Of a stretch of DNA of 64,000 bases, positions 12,181 to 35,868 are shown piece by piece; the first letter of the stretch is position 1; every line of letters begins with the position of its first letter. Under the pieces are notes generated by a model. It made no database searches. It was given only the letters and a program-made list of their open reading frames with translations, and was not told the origin of the DNA. A program made the position numbers and the translations under genes. Origin of the DNA: Urophycis tenuis (Eukaryota > Chordata > Actinopteri > Gadiformes > Phycidae); contig JAXIVH010000025.1 of the NCBI GenBank assembly GCA_036785325.1, positions 300,501 through 364,500 on the forward strand, in the 5' to 3' direction.

Positions 12181-14318
12181 TGACGACGGAGCCCGGCGGA
12201 CCGGAGGGGGGAGGAGTCGGGACCGAGACCACGTGGTGGTGGTGGTGGTGATGGTGGGGCGGGGGGGGTCCGCTGAGGGGTGAGGGGCCGGACGAGGGTC
12301 CCCGCCGGTGGGAGAGCGAGGGGGGCGGGATGCTCGGTTTGAACCGCCAGTAAAACTAAAAAACAAAAAAAAACCTGTTCTCCTGCGTTGTATAATTATG
12401 TTGCTGATTAGCTGTTATTTATTTCCTATTCCGTTTGATGGACAATTGTTTATTTTTTATTTTTTATTTTTACTGAAAGGAAGCACTGTAGCAGTCCGGT
12501 GCGCTTCTCTCGTACTCACATTTCAAGGGATTACAAATGAGTGTCGACGCCCAGGGCCACAGGTCTGCAATCTCCTCACGCTGAAACAGAGGGGGCCCCT
12601 CCAGGAACAAAGGGTTCCAGTGAGGGCGTGGCCCCCAGCTGACATCAGAAGGGGAGTGACGGGGGGGCTGCAGAACGCTCACAGGCGGGGGGGGGGCCAT
12701 TTCAGAGCAGAGTGGATATGAAAGGCGCGAACGCTAAGGCTGACGTTGGCGTACCCAACTGAACGTAAGGGCTAGCCAGTGAAGACCAGCTAAATGTTGC
12801 ATCACGTTATATTTGCGTTTGATGAGTTGACACGACCTGTTGACAGATCACAGCTATACATTGATAAAGTGCTTTAAATGAATTTAAACTTCAACAAGAC
12901 ATTTTCTTTGCTCTGCCCACTTTGTTTTGATTAAACTGTGTTTTGATGGAGTCTCCTGGTTTTTAGGAGACTCGCCATCGCTATAGAGCCAAACGCATGA
13001 GAGCCGTGGGACTCAATGAAAACACGATTTCATCAAAACAGTAGGTCCAGCAAAATTGCTGACTGCAGCCTTTAAACCTGCATTATGTCAGTTGACCATT
13101 AGCAGCCTCTAGTGGCTTGAGCTGTGTACAGTTATAGGCTAGGCCTACATCATTACCGGTGTATACCGGTGTTAAAATCCCCATGATGGATTGACTCAAC
13201 GCTGGCGATGCTCATTCTTGATGAAACTTTGTAGTTCAGATATTTTTTAATGGAGAACATAGCTGCAATAGAGAAGTTATGTAGGGCAGTTTAAGGAACA
13301 CACTGAACACAAACACACGTGTAGGCGAACACAAAGGAGGGTTTTGTTTCTCTTGCTTTATCTATTAACCGATATGACACAGCCGGATGGATGGACTCCG
13401 CTCAATGCCTTTGTCTCTAGACTGCACTATAAAACAGTCAAGTCAAGTCAAAACTTTCAAAGAACTTTTAACTCGTAATTCAGGCAGGCATTAGTCAACT
13501 GTTGAATTTGTTGTATTATTTTTATAACCGTGAATGGTGTGCGGAACATCTGGACGGCCGTTTATCTCAGATGCTCTCCGCCCTCGCGCCGAGGTGGCTA
13601 ACGGACGACCAAGAGGAAGACAAGATGGCCGCCGGGCATCTTGTCAGCTGAATGGACCTCAAGGACCTCTTCTTACTCTTCAGATATATTTACATACAAT
13701 TCAGAGAGATAAAGACAAACAATATATTTGACATGAAAAGTCGCGTTACGAAATATAAACTGAAATAATGTACATTTAAAACTGTGTTTTCTAATGTGAT
13801 AATATTTTTGTAGAAAAATAAAGATGGGACCAACTTTGATGGCCAATTATGTTAAAGATGTGTGTTTGTGTAATCTACTAAAACACCCACCCATCAGTCA
13901 CACAAAAACAGCCGTTTTTCGGTCTCTTACGACGACAACATCACTTAATTTAACTTCATCTGACACAAGTAAAACATTCATTTGTACCATAAATGTGTCA
14001 TCATTTCAACCCGTGCCAAATGTAAACACATATTTGTCATTTCATCCACTGTCAAACCTTCATTTGTCTAACTGGGGCCTGGTGCCATGGTGATGGTAAC
14101 CACAAAATGTGTCTGGTGGGGTGTCCTGAATACAGCGCGGACCCTGAGAACACACTGTGTCAACGCCATTCGCTCCCTCTGAGTTCAATCATTATATGTG
14201 TGTCAACACCAATTTGCTTGGAATTTGGTGGGCATGGAGAATTCACATACATGCACACTTTCCCAGTAAAAATGGCTCGGTGTCACAACTCAAACTGAGT
14301 GTGTGTGTGTGTGTGTGT

Positions 14319-14369
<51 letters not shown>

Positions 14370-15030
14370 CGTTGCATGTGTGTGTGTGTGTGTTTGCATG
14401 TCTATGCGTGTGTGACCGCATGTTCATGTTAAATGAACCCAGAGGGTGTGGGGTAACTCAACCAAGCTGCATTTTGATTTGGGGGTAAAATAAGTTTAAA
14501 TGCTGCTAGCGAGCTACGCTCCAGCGATAGTAATGAAGTGCTGTGGCCCTTGCCTCCAGGGTAAGTAATACTACGCTAAGTAGCTAATGTGTTGGCTCGC
14601 TTGGATTTAAAACACCTTTGCTTACCCGAGGAAGACATTTGATCAAGAAGTGAATTAGCACTTTTTAACGATTAGGTACATTAATGTAATTTGATAGATT
14701 CTGCTGAGATAATTCTGCCCTAAGGAGACTCACATTTGCGTTTGGTCCAACTCTTAATACACACTGGGACAGAAAGATATATTTAAATGATTGCCTGCCT
14801 AACTATGAATATGAATAAGAATATATTAATATGAATACTTTTGGAATTATTGGATGGTTAGGTCCAGTAAGTTAAAGGAACCCATGGTGCCAAATGGCCT
14901 TATGTTTGTTCATCTAAAATGGTAACATAAATCAAGTGCTGAATGATTGAGCATCTCCATCACATGACCTTCCTATACTACTGCCAACTGTACCCAAACA
15001 CTGCTGCTGGTGTGAGTGGTGTGAGTGGTG

Positions 15031-15089
<59 letters not shown>

Positions 15090-15236
15090 CGTGCGTGCGT
15101 GTGTGCGTGCGTGCATGCGTGCGTGTGTGTGTGTCCTGTAAGACAGAAAGAGAATGGGATCAGAGAGACTTCATGTTTGTGTGGTGAATGTGTGTGTGTG
15201 CGCCTGTGGGTGTTTGTGCGTTCATACTTGTGTGTA

Positions 15237-15238
<2 letters not shown>

Positions 15239-15293
<55 letters not shown>

Positions 15294-15653
15294 CTGTCTA
15301 TCAGTGTAAAACAGGCAAAAAGAAAGAGAGAGTGAGATGAGAGAGAGACTATGTGTTTTTGTGGTGAGTTGTTCCCCCTTTGGAGTCTGTTCTGTAATCA
15401 GGTTGACACGCGGAGTGGCTTCGGGGGCCTACTTCTAGCAGCAGGGAGCGCTACAATGGGGCCAGGCAGAACCAATCAAGCACAGATGAAACATTGCATG
15501 TCACATCTGCCATGGGACACAAAGAGGCATCACCTGCAGGGCTGAGCGTGTGCAGCAGGCTATAGACAGGCTACTGACAGTAGGCTGTAGACAGCAGACT
15601 ATAGACAGACCACAAACTACTTATAGGTAGGCTATGTTTTCACACACACACAC

Positions 15654-15746
<93 letters not shown>
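15239..15746. repeat. (GT)n and (AC)n microsatellites beyond the inverted arm
   Basis: A GT tract at about 15239-15292 and an AC tract at about 15642-15746. Between them, about 15548-15630, is a short array of tatagacaggct-like words. No gene is visible. Confidence 0.85.
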
Positions 15747-15749
<3 letters not shown>

Positions 15750-16019
15750 ACCAACAACAACAACATTTGCCAAATCAACCGTTACATGACTTTGTCACAG
15801 TCTCATTATATGTGGTATGTACCATACCAGTGGCCCTTTAATGTTAGTTCGTTGTTCTATTCCATTTCGGTAGTCCTTTGCTGCCCTCTGGTGGGACACA
15901 CACAAAAATTCATCAATAGGATAGCATGACACTTTTGTCTCCGATCCGAAAATGTCGAGTCACGTGAGTGGGACTGCGTTCAACCAACCAAGGAGAACTT
16001 CCGTGGCGCGGTGCCACCG

Positions 16020-16096
16020 CTGGGAACACCTGGGAACACCTGGGAACACCTGGGGATACCTGGGAACACCTGAGAACAGCTGGGAACAGCTGGGGA
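16020..16096. repeat. 10-bp tandem repeat (TGGGAACACC)n
   Basis: About seven to eight units of TGGGAACACC with variants TGGGGATACC, TGAGAACAGC and TGGGAACAGC. The flanking 16100-17430 is unique sequence. A non-coding first exon of the downstream gene could lie here, but I cannot place it. Confidence 0.85.
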
Positions 16097-17449
16097 CGTA
16101 CCGCAGGTGAGGAGGGCGTGACAGCTGATTGAGCTCGTTTGTTGCATACAAAGGCCCCCCACGTGGCCCAGCGCTCCCAGTGGTCCCAGCTCCCCTCGGC
16201 CAGAGCCTTTTGTAAGAACCACCCAGCGAGCTTCCGGACAAGCAAGGTATACCCCCATACGAAAATAAGAGTCGAATCTCGGGTTTTGTGTTTCATAAGC
16301 ATTTCACAAGCATCGTGTGGATGTCACCGGTCATGTCATGGTTTCCCCCGCACCTCTTGTCTTGGTTTATGAGTGAGATTGGTCAATTGAGCTGGACTCT
16401 GGAATACATATTATAATCTGCACGTTTCATCCTGTAACCGATGTGAAATAGAATCCTTTTCGGCCACTCATCCGTTTTGTAGAGGCACGTTGTCTGGGTT
16501 GATGTTGGGTCAGACCGAGTTTTTGTTTTTTAATGTGTCATTCGTATGAGGGTTGACAGCTGCATCTCTATGGTTAGGTCAGACGCAACAAAATGACCTA
16601 CAAGAATTCAGTCATGATGTGGAAACATCGAGTTGATGTATTATGTAGACGTATTGTTGAGAGATGACATGGTTTGGTGCGTGCTGGACACTTGCATTTG
16701 CGATCGTCATGGGTGCCCTGGTGTTGTTGTATTTTGACTGCTGTCGGTGTAACGTTTAGTATGCCTTTACTTTGCATAAAAACAACGTACAGCCTTCTAA
16801 TAATCTAGGTAAAGGTATAGACCCACCTACAAATTATTAGGAATAGGCCTACTTTTGCTTCCATCTTTGAACCATGTCAGTGTGTGGTGCTTATGTATGA
16901 ATACAAGTTGGACCATGGCATCTTTTTGCTTTTTGCTCTTGACACAGCTCCACTCTTATCCTATCCTTAAGATGATCATCCCTGAATTCATCTTGATCTA
17001 TATACAGTAACCCTAGGCCATCACTTTTGGTTGAGACTGTATTGCCACTTTCTCCATAGACACGAAAGTATTCACAAACAAAGTCCTCTCCATTTCATCC
17101 AGTTGCCAATTTGTAGAAGTGTAGTTTGTCTGCTACTTGAAAGAACATTACTGTCTGAAGCTGGTGATGGGTAATAACCAGATGGAGCTGCGATTTAAAT
17201 GGGCTTTTAAGTGAGTAATTCCCTACTTCTTTAAATGTAAGCACGGGATAAGTTTTTTTTTTTTAAGGTTTGAAAGCAAAAAACACATTTGCTGGGGTGG
17301 GACACTGAAATGTTTTTATTTTTCTAGTAACTGCTTTTCTGTGTCTGTCGCTGTACGAGTTGAGTTCTAATGATTTGTAGAACCCTCATGGTGTTCTGCT
17401 GGCGGGCTGACGGCTTCTCTTTGTTCCACCAGAACCGTTCCCACCGGCC

Positions 17450-23538
<6,089 letters not shown>

Positions 23539-24840
23539 CCCTGATTCTCTCAGATTTTGTTCATTACTTTATACTTGGGCCGGCCTCTTTAAATGCATGT
23601 CTAACCAGGAAGCTGTTGTGCTGGCAGGTCACTGAAGCCTGCAGGAGGACCAGAGCTTGGGGAATCCAGTGGGTTTGCTGCTGCATTGGTAAGTACCCAT
23701 CATTCCAAGCTTACCATAACAATAAGGTGGTGCTTTAGTTACCCCAGGCATGCAATGCGGGTGTCATGGCCGAAAGTACAGGACAGCTGTAGGAATACCA
23801 TGCAAAACAAGAGTCGACACCACGACGTTAGTCCAATGACTAAAGGGCTGGCTGGTAATACTGGTCACTCTCCAGTGTTATTCTGGCCATTCTGTTTACA
23901 GTCACAGCTTTGGCAGGATATAAAACGAATCATCACTTCTCGAAGGTTGTTCTGACATTGTCTCATTGCATGTTTTTACTTTACTTTGCAGTGCGTCTTA
24001 ACGGGGAAATAAGTTGCTGGACTGGTTCTCTGAATGAGTTGTACAGTCAGTCGGACTGTTGGGACAAACTCATTTTGGAGGGGTTTTTTTTGCTAACTTT
24101 TTTCTTTTCTTTTACCTTTAAATTACACTTTTTTATTAATGTTCCAAACATGAATGTGGGCCTTGCGAACATGCCATTGCTAACCTTCTCAGTCATGTCG
24201 TGAACTCAAACATGTTCCCACCGTCTTGGGCCCGTGTCAAGGGTCAAGACGGCCTTCATCACAGAGTCATGGTAGCAGTGAAAACGGGTGGAGCTCCTTA
24301 AGGTAGGTCTGTATAATCAGTGTTGTGAGCGCCACCTGTGTTCGCCGCTACTGCCGCACCTCTGTGATATAAGCATAGATGTGATCATAACATGACGTAA
24401 ACTTAAAAACCAAGACCTTCTGCAACTACATGGCAAACTTAACATGGTGCAGGGCTAATGGGGACATGGTGAAGGGGATGCATGATGTGGGATGAAGGGA
24501 CACATGATGTCTATACTTGAAGGGTTGGGGGTGGGATGGGGACAGTTTAGGGATGTGTAAACTTGTATATGTACAAAAGGAAAAGATTATATTGGAGCCC
24601 AGGTGCTTTGTTTTCTGTGTTGCCCAAAGGCAATTTATTTTATTTCCCTTGCACTCTTGAAACCATCTGGTGCCTCTTTATATTTTGCTTTGTGAAAATG
24701 TAATAATATTATAAGAATTGTATTGATATATATATTTTGTATGTGAAGATTTTTTTGAGAATTTGATTTGTATGACTTTAAATGACAATTATAATTGGAA
24801 ACAATAAGAATGTTACCTGAATAAAGGAAAAATAGTAATG
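23539..24840 (+). other. cnot6: cnot6-like 3' UTR (probable)
   Basis: Non-coding sequence after the stop codon with an AATAAA poly(A) signal at 20 bp before its end (24820-24825). It turns AT-rich towards the end. No other feature is visible in it. Confidence 0.5.
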
Positions 24841-25104
24841 TTATCAGACTCATTTGGTATCCTGTCAACAAGTGGGTGGGTGTGCTAGATATGTTTGTGT
24901 AAACTTGCATAAAACATACTGTACATAGCTTACATTATACAGTATATGGTTCCTATGTAGGCTTTGTGCAAGTTTACCTTAGAAATGGCTCCATGTAATA
25001 GAAAAATTTGTTTGTATGTTAATGGTAGAGGCCTACGGTATAAATTGCCAGTTTAGACTTGCTCTGTTCAGTCTTCATTGGGCAAATAATATCTATTGTT
25101 GGTG

Positions 25105-25170
25105 GTTGAGGTTTGCTCCGGTTGTCGAACGCATGCTCTACCCACTGAGCTATGCCGCTCGGTTGGCTGC
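25105..25170 (-). repeat. Truncated tRNA-like fragment (SINE remnant)
   Basis: On the minus strand: TAGCTCAGTGGGTAGAGC (a near-perfect A box) followed after six bases by GTTCGAC (B-box-like). The anticodon arm is missing, so it is not a functional tRNA. Confidence 0.5.
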
Positions 25171-25359
25171 TAAAGTCAAACGTAAAAATGGAAAGCTAGG
25201 CTCAATGTTATCTCTATGGGAGATTTTTCCCTGTTTAATCACAAATATCACAAAATACAAAGTATAACATTTACGAAAATGAAAAATACATGGCACAGGT
25301 ATACGGAAGTAGACCTGTGCCATGTATATGGCACAGGTATATGGCACAGGTCATTAGAC

Positions 25360-25410
25360 AATTTCCCTCAGGGATCAATAAAGTATGTCTGTCTGTCTGT
25401 CTGTCTGTGT
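25360..25410 (+). repeat. Retroposon 3' tail (CAGGGATCAATAAAGT plus GTCT repeats)
   Basis: The phrase ccctcagggatcaataaagt followed by (gtct)n is a widespread 3' end of fish non-LTR retroposons. Similar tails occur at 45926-45976 and, in the opposite sense, at 60846-60892. The surrounding 24850-26800 is AT-rich intergenic sequence with a G-rich tract near 26005; I see no gene. Confidence 0.55.
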
Positions 25411-26803
25411 AATGGTTTGAATGAAATCTCAAGCCATTTTGCTTTATTTAGCCCATTCAAGGTTTAGCCTCCATTAATTGCAGTTGGTGTGAAGTTTGGT
25501 GTGAAGAAGAATAATATGACGAAAAGCGATGTCTAGATTATACATTCCTATGCACAATAATGAGTGCCAGAAAAAGTAAAGGGCTAAATAAAACAAAATG
25601 GCTGACCTCCTTTGTACGTATTTTTTAATTAATTAACTAAACAAAAAATAATAATTAAAGACACATGTGGCCCATATTGAGACTTCATTTCAATATATTT
25701 GATTAGTAGTTTACATACATTTCCTCGGATAACAAATGTGTCTGGCTTTAGACTGTCCTCATGTAAAAGGTTTTCATGTTATCAAAACAAGAAAGAAAAA
25801 AGTGCATTCAATTTTAAAACAAGAATAACCCATATCAAATAAAGCTACTGTAACAACTGCACTTTTTGCACTACAGCGGTATTTTTACCCTACAGGCATT
25901 AATGGATATTTTACTAAAGTAAATAAGCATTTAGTTTCATCAAATAAATTCATTGTTTTCTAATAGCTTTAATCTTATGACATTTCAGAAATGTGATTTT
26001 TTTTGGGGGGGTGGGGGGGTGGGAGGTTTTTTTCGAGGCCTTTTACATTTTTCAATAGCTGGTGGAGCTACGGATCGACCAATCAAGGGCTGAGAAGCTG
26101 CAAAGTGCTGTCTCCCCCTCACCGCAGAACCTACAGCCTTCTCTGGCCACTCAAGGGCTGGGGGGTAAATGTCCCTTTAAAAGGATCAACCGTGACGACC
26201 TGCCTGTTGTTTGGTCCACCATATGACCTTAATCACCCTGGCCATCTCCCCCACCCCCACCCCCCCACCCAACATCAATATCACCAGTTGCTCCTCAATA
26301 CACACGTCACCAGGAAGGTCTGAGGGCTGCTTGTCTTGGCCCCCCTCTGTCCATGTGTGTGTTTGTTCCAAAGTATGCCATGAATACGTGCGTCTGTCTC
26401 TCTATCTCGGAGGTGTGTATGGGCTGGCTGCCTGGCTGTGTGTCTGCTGGCCTGCCTGTCTGTCACAAAGGCATACCAAAGTATGTGCATGCTTGAAAAG
26501 AACCCACTCTTTGATTTCAGACGACATGACCGTAATGTCTGTGGGCCGGACACGGACCAATGGCGAAAGTGATTGGCATGAATGTCTATATATATATATA
26601 TATATAAATATAGATGGATAGACACCCCTCTAGATATCCCTTTAGATCTGTATTTGCGTATCTAAAGCACAATGCCACAGGATGACCCCCTCACTGACAG
26701 GCTACATCTAAGGGGTGGACACCAAGCACCCCCAGTCTGCTCCTACCAAACCCACCCCCCCACCACAAACACACACACACACACACACATGCATCTCTAA
26801 TGA

Positions 26804-26843
26804 CCAATCAAGTTCACGGGTCATCAGAGGTTGCACCTATAAG
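26804..26843 (+). promoter_or_regulatory. Candidate core promoter of the T-box gene (CCAAT and TATA)
   Basis: CCAAT at 26804-26808 and TATAAG at 26838-26843, about 180 bp upstream of the start codon. Transcription would begin near 26868-26872, leaving a 5' UTR of about 150 bp. The spacing is sensible, but the call rests only on motif match. Confidence 0.45.
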
Positions 26844-27016
26844 GTAACGCCCACAGAAGAGACTGGGCTTCAGTTGTAAGTTCTTTAGCTGAGAAGACAG
26901 GAGAGAGTGGAAGAGACCCATAGCGACACTGTTTATTGTCCTAGAGCTTCTGTTGAGGTTGAGCTGTATCTGGGCCTCGTTAAGTACTGGAGGAGTGGAC
27001 CGGCAGACACAGAGAA

Positions 27017-32178
<5,162 letters not shown>

Positions 32179-32660
32179 ACTTTGACCCCCCTCTAACCAC
32201 GAGATTGAGTACCTTTCTCCTGATGGACTTATGCCATTGTTCAATGTAGCCGTAATTCATGAACTAAAATGATAGGAGAAAACACAAACTTGTTTGAACT
32301 GTTGTGACTGTACCACCCCTACTGAATGAGGCTACATAAGTAATTGTCAATTGAAGGAGACATTACAAAGAATCAGTGCAACAAACCTGTGTGACTTGAA
32401 ACATGACAGTCGGGATCCAGAGGCGTTAAATAACAAGCAACTTCCAACAAAACCTGGAGTTGTTAAATGCATCATCATCATTAAATGTATGCACTGTCAT
32501 TACTCATTCTCTTTTGGATCTCATGTGTTATAATGGTAAGAATAAGCCGACTACTTAGAACAAGTGTAATTAGAAATAATGTTTTTTATAAAAAAAATAA
32601 ATTACAGAATGATGGGTGCCATAATGGTAGCAGAACAAGCCAACAGTTTAAATAAAATGT
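32179..32660 (+). other. tbx16: T-box gene 3' UTR (probable)
   Basis: Non-coding sequence after the TGA. Possible AATAAA signals lie near 32596 and at 32651-32656. The following 32.7-34.0 kb is AT-rich intergenic DNA with no recognisable gene. Confidence 0.5.
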
Positions 32661-34041
32661 CATTGATTGAAAATATACACCTAGTGGTGTTCGTGGTGCT
32701 GGCCAGTGAGTAAGCTGGTAGATGTCATGTGGGGCCAAGCATCCAGGCATGATCACAGCAACACACTAAAACATTACAGACAGCATAATGGTACGCTAGG
32801 GCTGCAGACATGTTGGCAACCTCTAATCTAGTACCTATCGACAGCAGGGGTATGCAAGTGCTGGCTAACGCAGTTTAGCTGTAATGACAGCTGATGGACA
32901 CCCCCATGAGCCAAATGAGAGGGTAGTGCGATGGGTCTTTTAGTTTGGATTTAAATTTATCAACAGGGTCAGCTTCACTGATCAGCGTCACTCTTCCACA
33001 GATGGGTCAATATTTATAAGAGAAAAAAGTAACAGAAGGCAGAGGAGGAAAATGGAGAATAATATGATCCTTCAGGAAAGAGCTAATCTGAGGTGGTCCG
33101 AAATGTGTAGCCTTAAAGTTATTTATTTGAACTTTCAAGGCAATTCATTTCTCATTTGCCATGTCATAAAATAAAATGCAATAATGTAACAGTGTTGCAT
33201 ATACAGTGCCAAGTACATGCCGTTTTTAAATAAAACAAAGCATAAATTACTTTATTCAATGTACTCTCTTCAAGGGGCAAGGATCGGAATAAGACAACAC
33301 AACAAACAATGAAACTTTCACTTTTATTTCCATTGTTGTCCATAATGTTTGTTGCTGTATGTCAGCGTGTTTTGTATTAGCATGTGCTGAGGGTGGGGGG
33401 TGTACTGTATATTTTTCTTTGGATACAGCTCAGTTTTTAAAAAAAAGTATATATATACACCAAATTATGCATGATTTAGTAGTTGTATCTTTCAACTGGA
33501 AATATAGCTGTTGTACATTGGTGAATAAATCAAATATTTGTCTCAATGTACTTGTAACTTTTCAGATGCTCTCATCTCAATAGTTTGAAGTTTAAAAGCG
33601 AGACATTAAACAGATGGGACCAAAAGCGCTTTTTGTTTTATCCAAACATAACTCATGTCACTATTAATAAGACATTGATTAGAATGTGAATATGTGAGTC
33701 ACGACCAAGCCATAGACCTATACATTTGATCAAACTGGTGAAGGTCATAGAATGAATGGCACATATTAGTCTTTTTAGTTTCCTGCACAGGCATGTATTT
33801 ATTTTCACCCGCATATCCCTGTTGAAGACAACATAAAATTTATGTATTTTCCCTCATCAGCTCATTTTCCCAGTCACATGAATCACTTATCCAACAATGT
33901 ATGTATACAAACTTGCATTTTTTTTTTTTTTTATATATATTTACATCAATCAGTGTCATCATCACCTTCTTTAAGCTATTGCAAACAAAATGCTATTATG
34001 TCACAAATTCTAACCACCAATATCTGGGTCTTTGAATTTAA

Positions 34042-34282
34042 AGCTGCTGAGGTAAGATTTGAGAGTTGTAAAGAGAGAGTGCAGAACAGAGCAAGATATT
34101 GATGAGAGATACCCTGATTGGTCAGAATTGAGCCAGGAGCAGTCTAAAATCGGTATTGGCTCATACAGAGGCAGGCGCAGTCGACTCAAGACAGACAGCG
34201 CATTTCACTTGACATTAGCTGATAGATGGCTACGGAATTTCTAACAAATGAAGACAATTACAGCTCTTAAATCTTACCTCCA
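34042..34282. mobile_element. MITE-like inverted-repeat element
   Basis: The left end (gctgctgaggtaagatttga, 34042 on) is repeated inverted at the right end (aaatcttacctccagc, to about 34282). The interior is about 180 bp of unique, non-coding sequence. It looks like a short non-autonomous DNA transposon downstream of the neuregulin gene. I could not define a target duplication. Confidence 0.6.
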
Positions 34283-35054
34283 GCACCTGTAAGTAGTCCT
34301 AGTATAAGTTAACCATCCTCCATCATTCACCACTATATCCTGATAGCCTCGCACATTATAAAAGAAAGATGCACTCTGAATCTTGTTTCAAGTCATCTTT
34401 AAGAATTTTGTCTTCAAGGGTTTGTAAAATGAATCCACCTAATTTGGGACAGGTGATACAAACAACATTGTATGCCCTACATACCTTTTGTTACAGGTAC
34501 ACAAACCTCAAGCACACCTATTTTTAGATTTCCAATCATAATGTAATTGTCACTGTAAAGCTTGTGGTTACGGCAGGACATGAACATTAAAAATGAAATG
34601 AAAAGCTTTGTACTTAAATGTTCTCATCCAGCTCAGACATGTGTCAACAGAAAGACGATTAAACAATTCATGGCCTAGTGCACTTTGCTGCAGATTCTTG
34701 AAGCACATGAAATAGAAGGCACCATTGTTTCTGTTTGTTTTTTCACTTAAATCCCATTCAACATTGCATACTAATGTATGGCACTTTCCCTCCATTGAAT
34801 AAATGTACTTTTTTTTTTTTTTTTTTTTTTTACTTACAAAAGACTTCATTGACTGCGTCACTAAAATACTTTTATATTATCCTTTTAATCAGTACACCTC
34901 AAATATTCTATATAAAATAATGGTTTTAACATTAACTCTGCATTGTTTATTTCATTTAAAAGCAAGTGATATTCATTTTTTGTATCCACTGTAATGTGTT
35001 CAACTCTGCCCTGCCGGTCAAGCGCTCTTTCGTAATGACAGGCATGTCCATACC

Positions 35055-35491
35055 TCAAGATCGAGGTTCTCCGTCTTTACAAAAGGGACATCTGCAAGAG
35101 GCTGCTCTTGCTGATCATCTTTGAGCCGCTCCTCTGTAAAATGTGGTTAATGTTGGACTCCATATTGCTTATACTGTAACAAAGGCCATTGCTATTGGGC
35201 TTAATGAGTAAGCCTTCGTTCTATTCTTGCTGATTCGTATGAACACAAGTTCTATAAGCAGGAGGGGGGGGGGGGGGGGGGGGGGGGGCTGGCCACTTTT
35301 AATAGCCACCATGCACACATGTTCATGTGTAATTTAGCTGTCTTTGTTTGGGGTCAGTGAGTGAGTAACTGTTGCAAAGTAGAGTGGCAAAAGTGTTTTC
35401 TCTTCCTTGTCGAGTGGGCTGAGACAGACTGATGGTGAGGTGTTAAGACTGGGGATCCACTGGTCAGAAGGAGGCGACTCTGTGGCTACGG
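35055..35491 (-). CDS. Candidate neuregulin 3' coding exons (uncertain)
   Basis: Two stretches with acceptor-like starts follow the last secure neuregulin exon. The first (35491 downward) is open in one phase for about 49 codons (VATESPPSDQWIPSLNTSPS, then CLSPLDKEEKTLLP). This weakly recalls the proline/serine-rich NRG1 tail up to its MEEERPLLL segment. The second (35138-35055) is open as EERLKDDQQEQPLADVPFVK and ends at a GTATGG donor or runs to a stop soon after. The phase left by exon 35869-36060 does not fit the first: read strictly it gives a stop after nine codons. Either the protein ends there, a base is wrong, or an exon is missing. Confidence 0.3.
35266..35289. repeat. Poly(G) tract
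   Basis: About 25 G in a row between the two candidate neuregulin tail exons. Confidence 0.9.
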
Positions 35492-35868
35492 CTGAGAAAA
35501 GGTATAAACAATCTGCATTGAGTTGTCAGGACATACTTACCTATCGTGAAAAAAGCATCATCATCATTACATCTTAAAGTTATGTGTACCAGCAATGTAA
35601 CAACAATACATAATAACTTGTATATTATATGTCATCAAATTCAGTTAGTTGCAATCTGCAACCTCACCACTAGATGCTGAATGCTATGCTAGATGCTACA
35701 ATCGATACACTGAACCATTAAGTACAAAGTACACGCTCTTGCAAGTTGCTCATTACATTTGTAATTAAACTGTAACAAAGACACTGTAGTGTACTGCCCC
35801 CAACAACCATATTAATGTCTTAACGATACAGCTGTTTGCACAATGGACCCATAATGCTTGCATCCTAC

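Larger units (their letters stand above)
10391..15149. repeat. Right arm of the inverted repeat
   Basis: Reverse complement of 1-4685, nearly colinear, with scattered substitutions, one-base indels and changed microsatellite lengths. It begins at the first base after the N gap and leads directly into the flank of the cnot6-like gene. It contains the mmp17 terminal exon and 3' UTR on the plus strand but none of the other mmp17 exons. Confidence 0.95.

Noticed and set aside
25105..25170. Functional tRNA gene
   Set aside because: A and B boxes are only six bases apart and the anticodon arm is missing.
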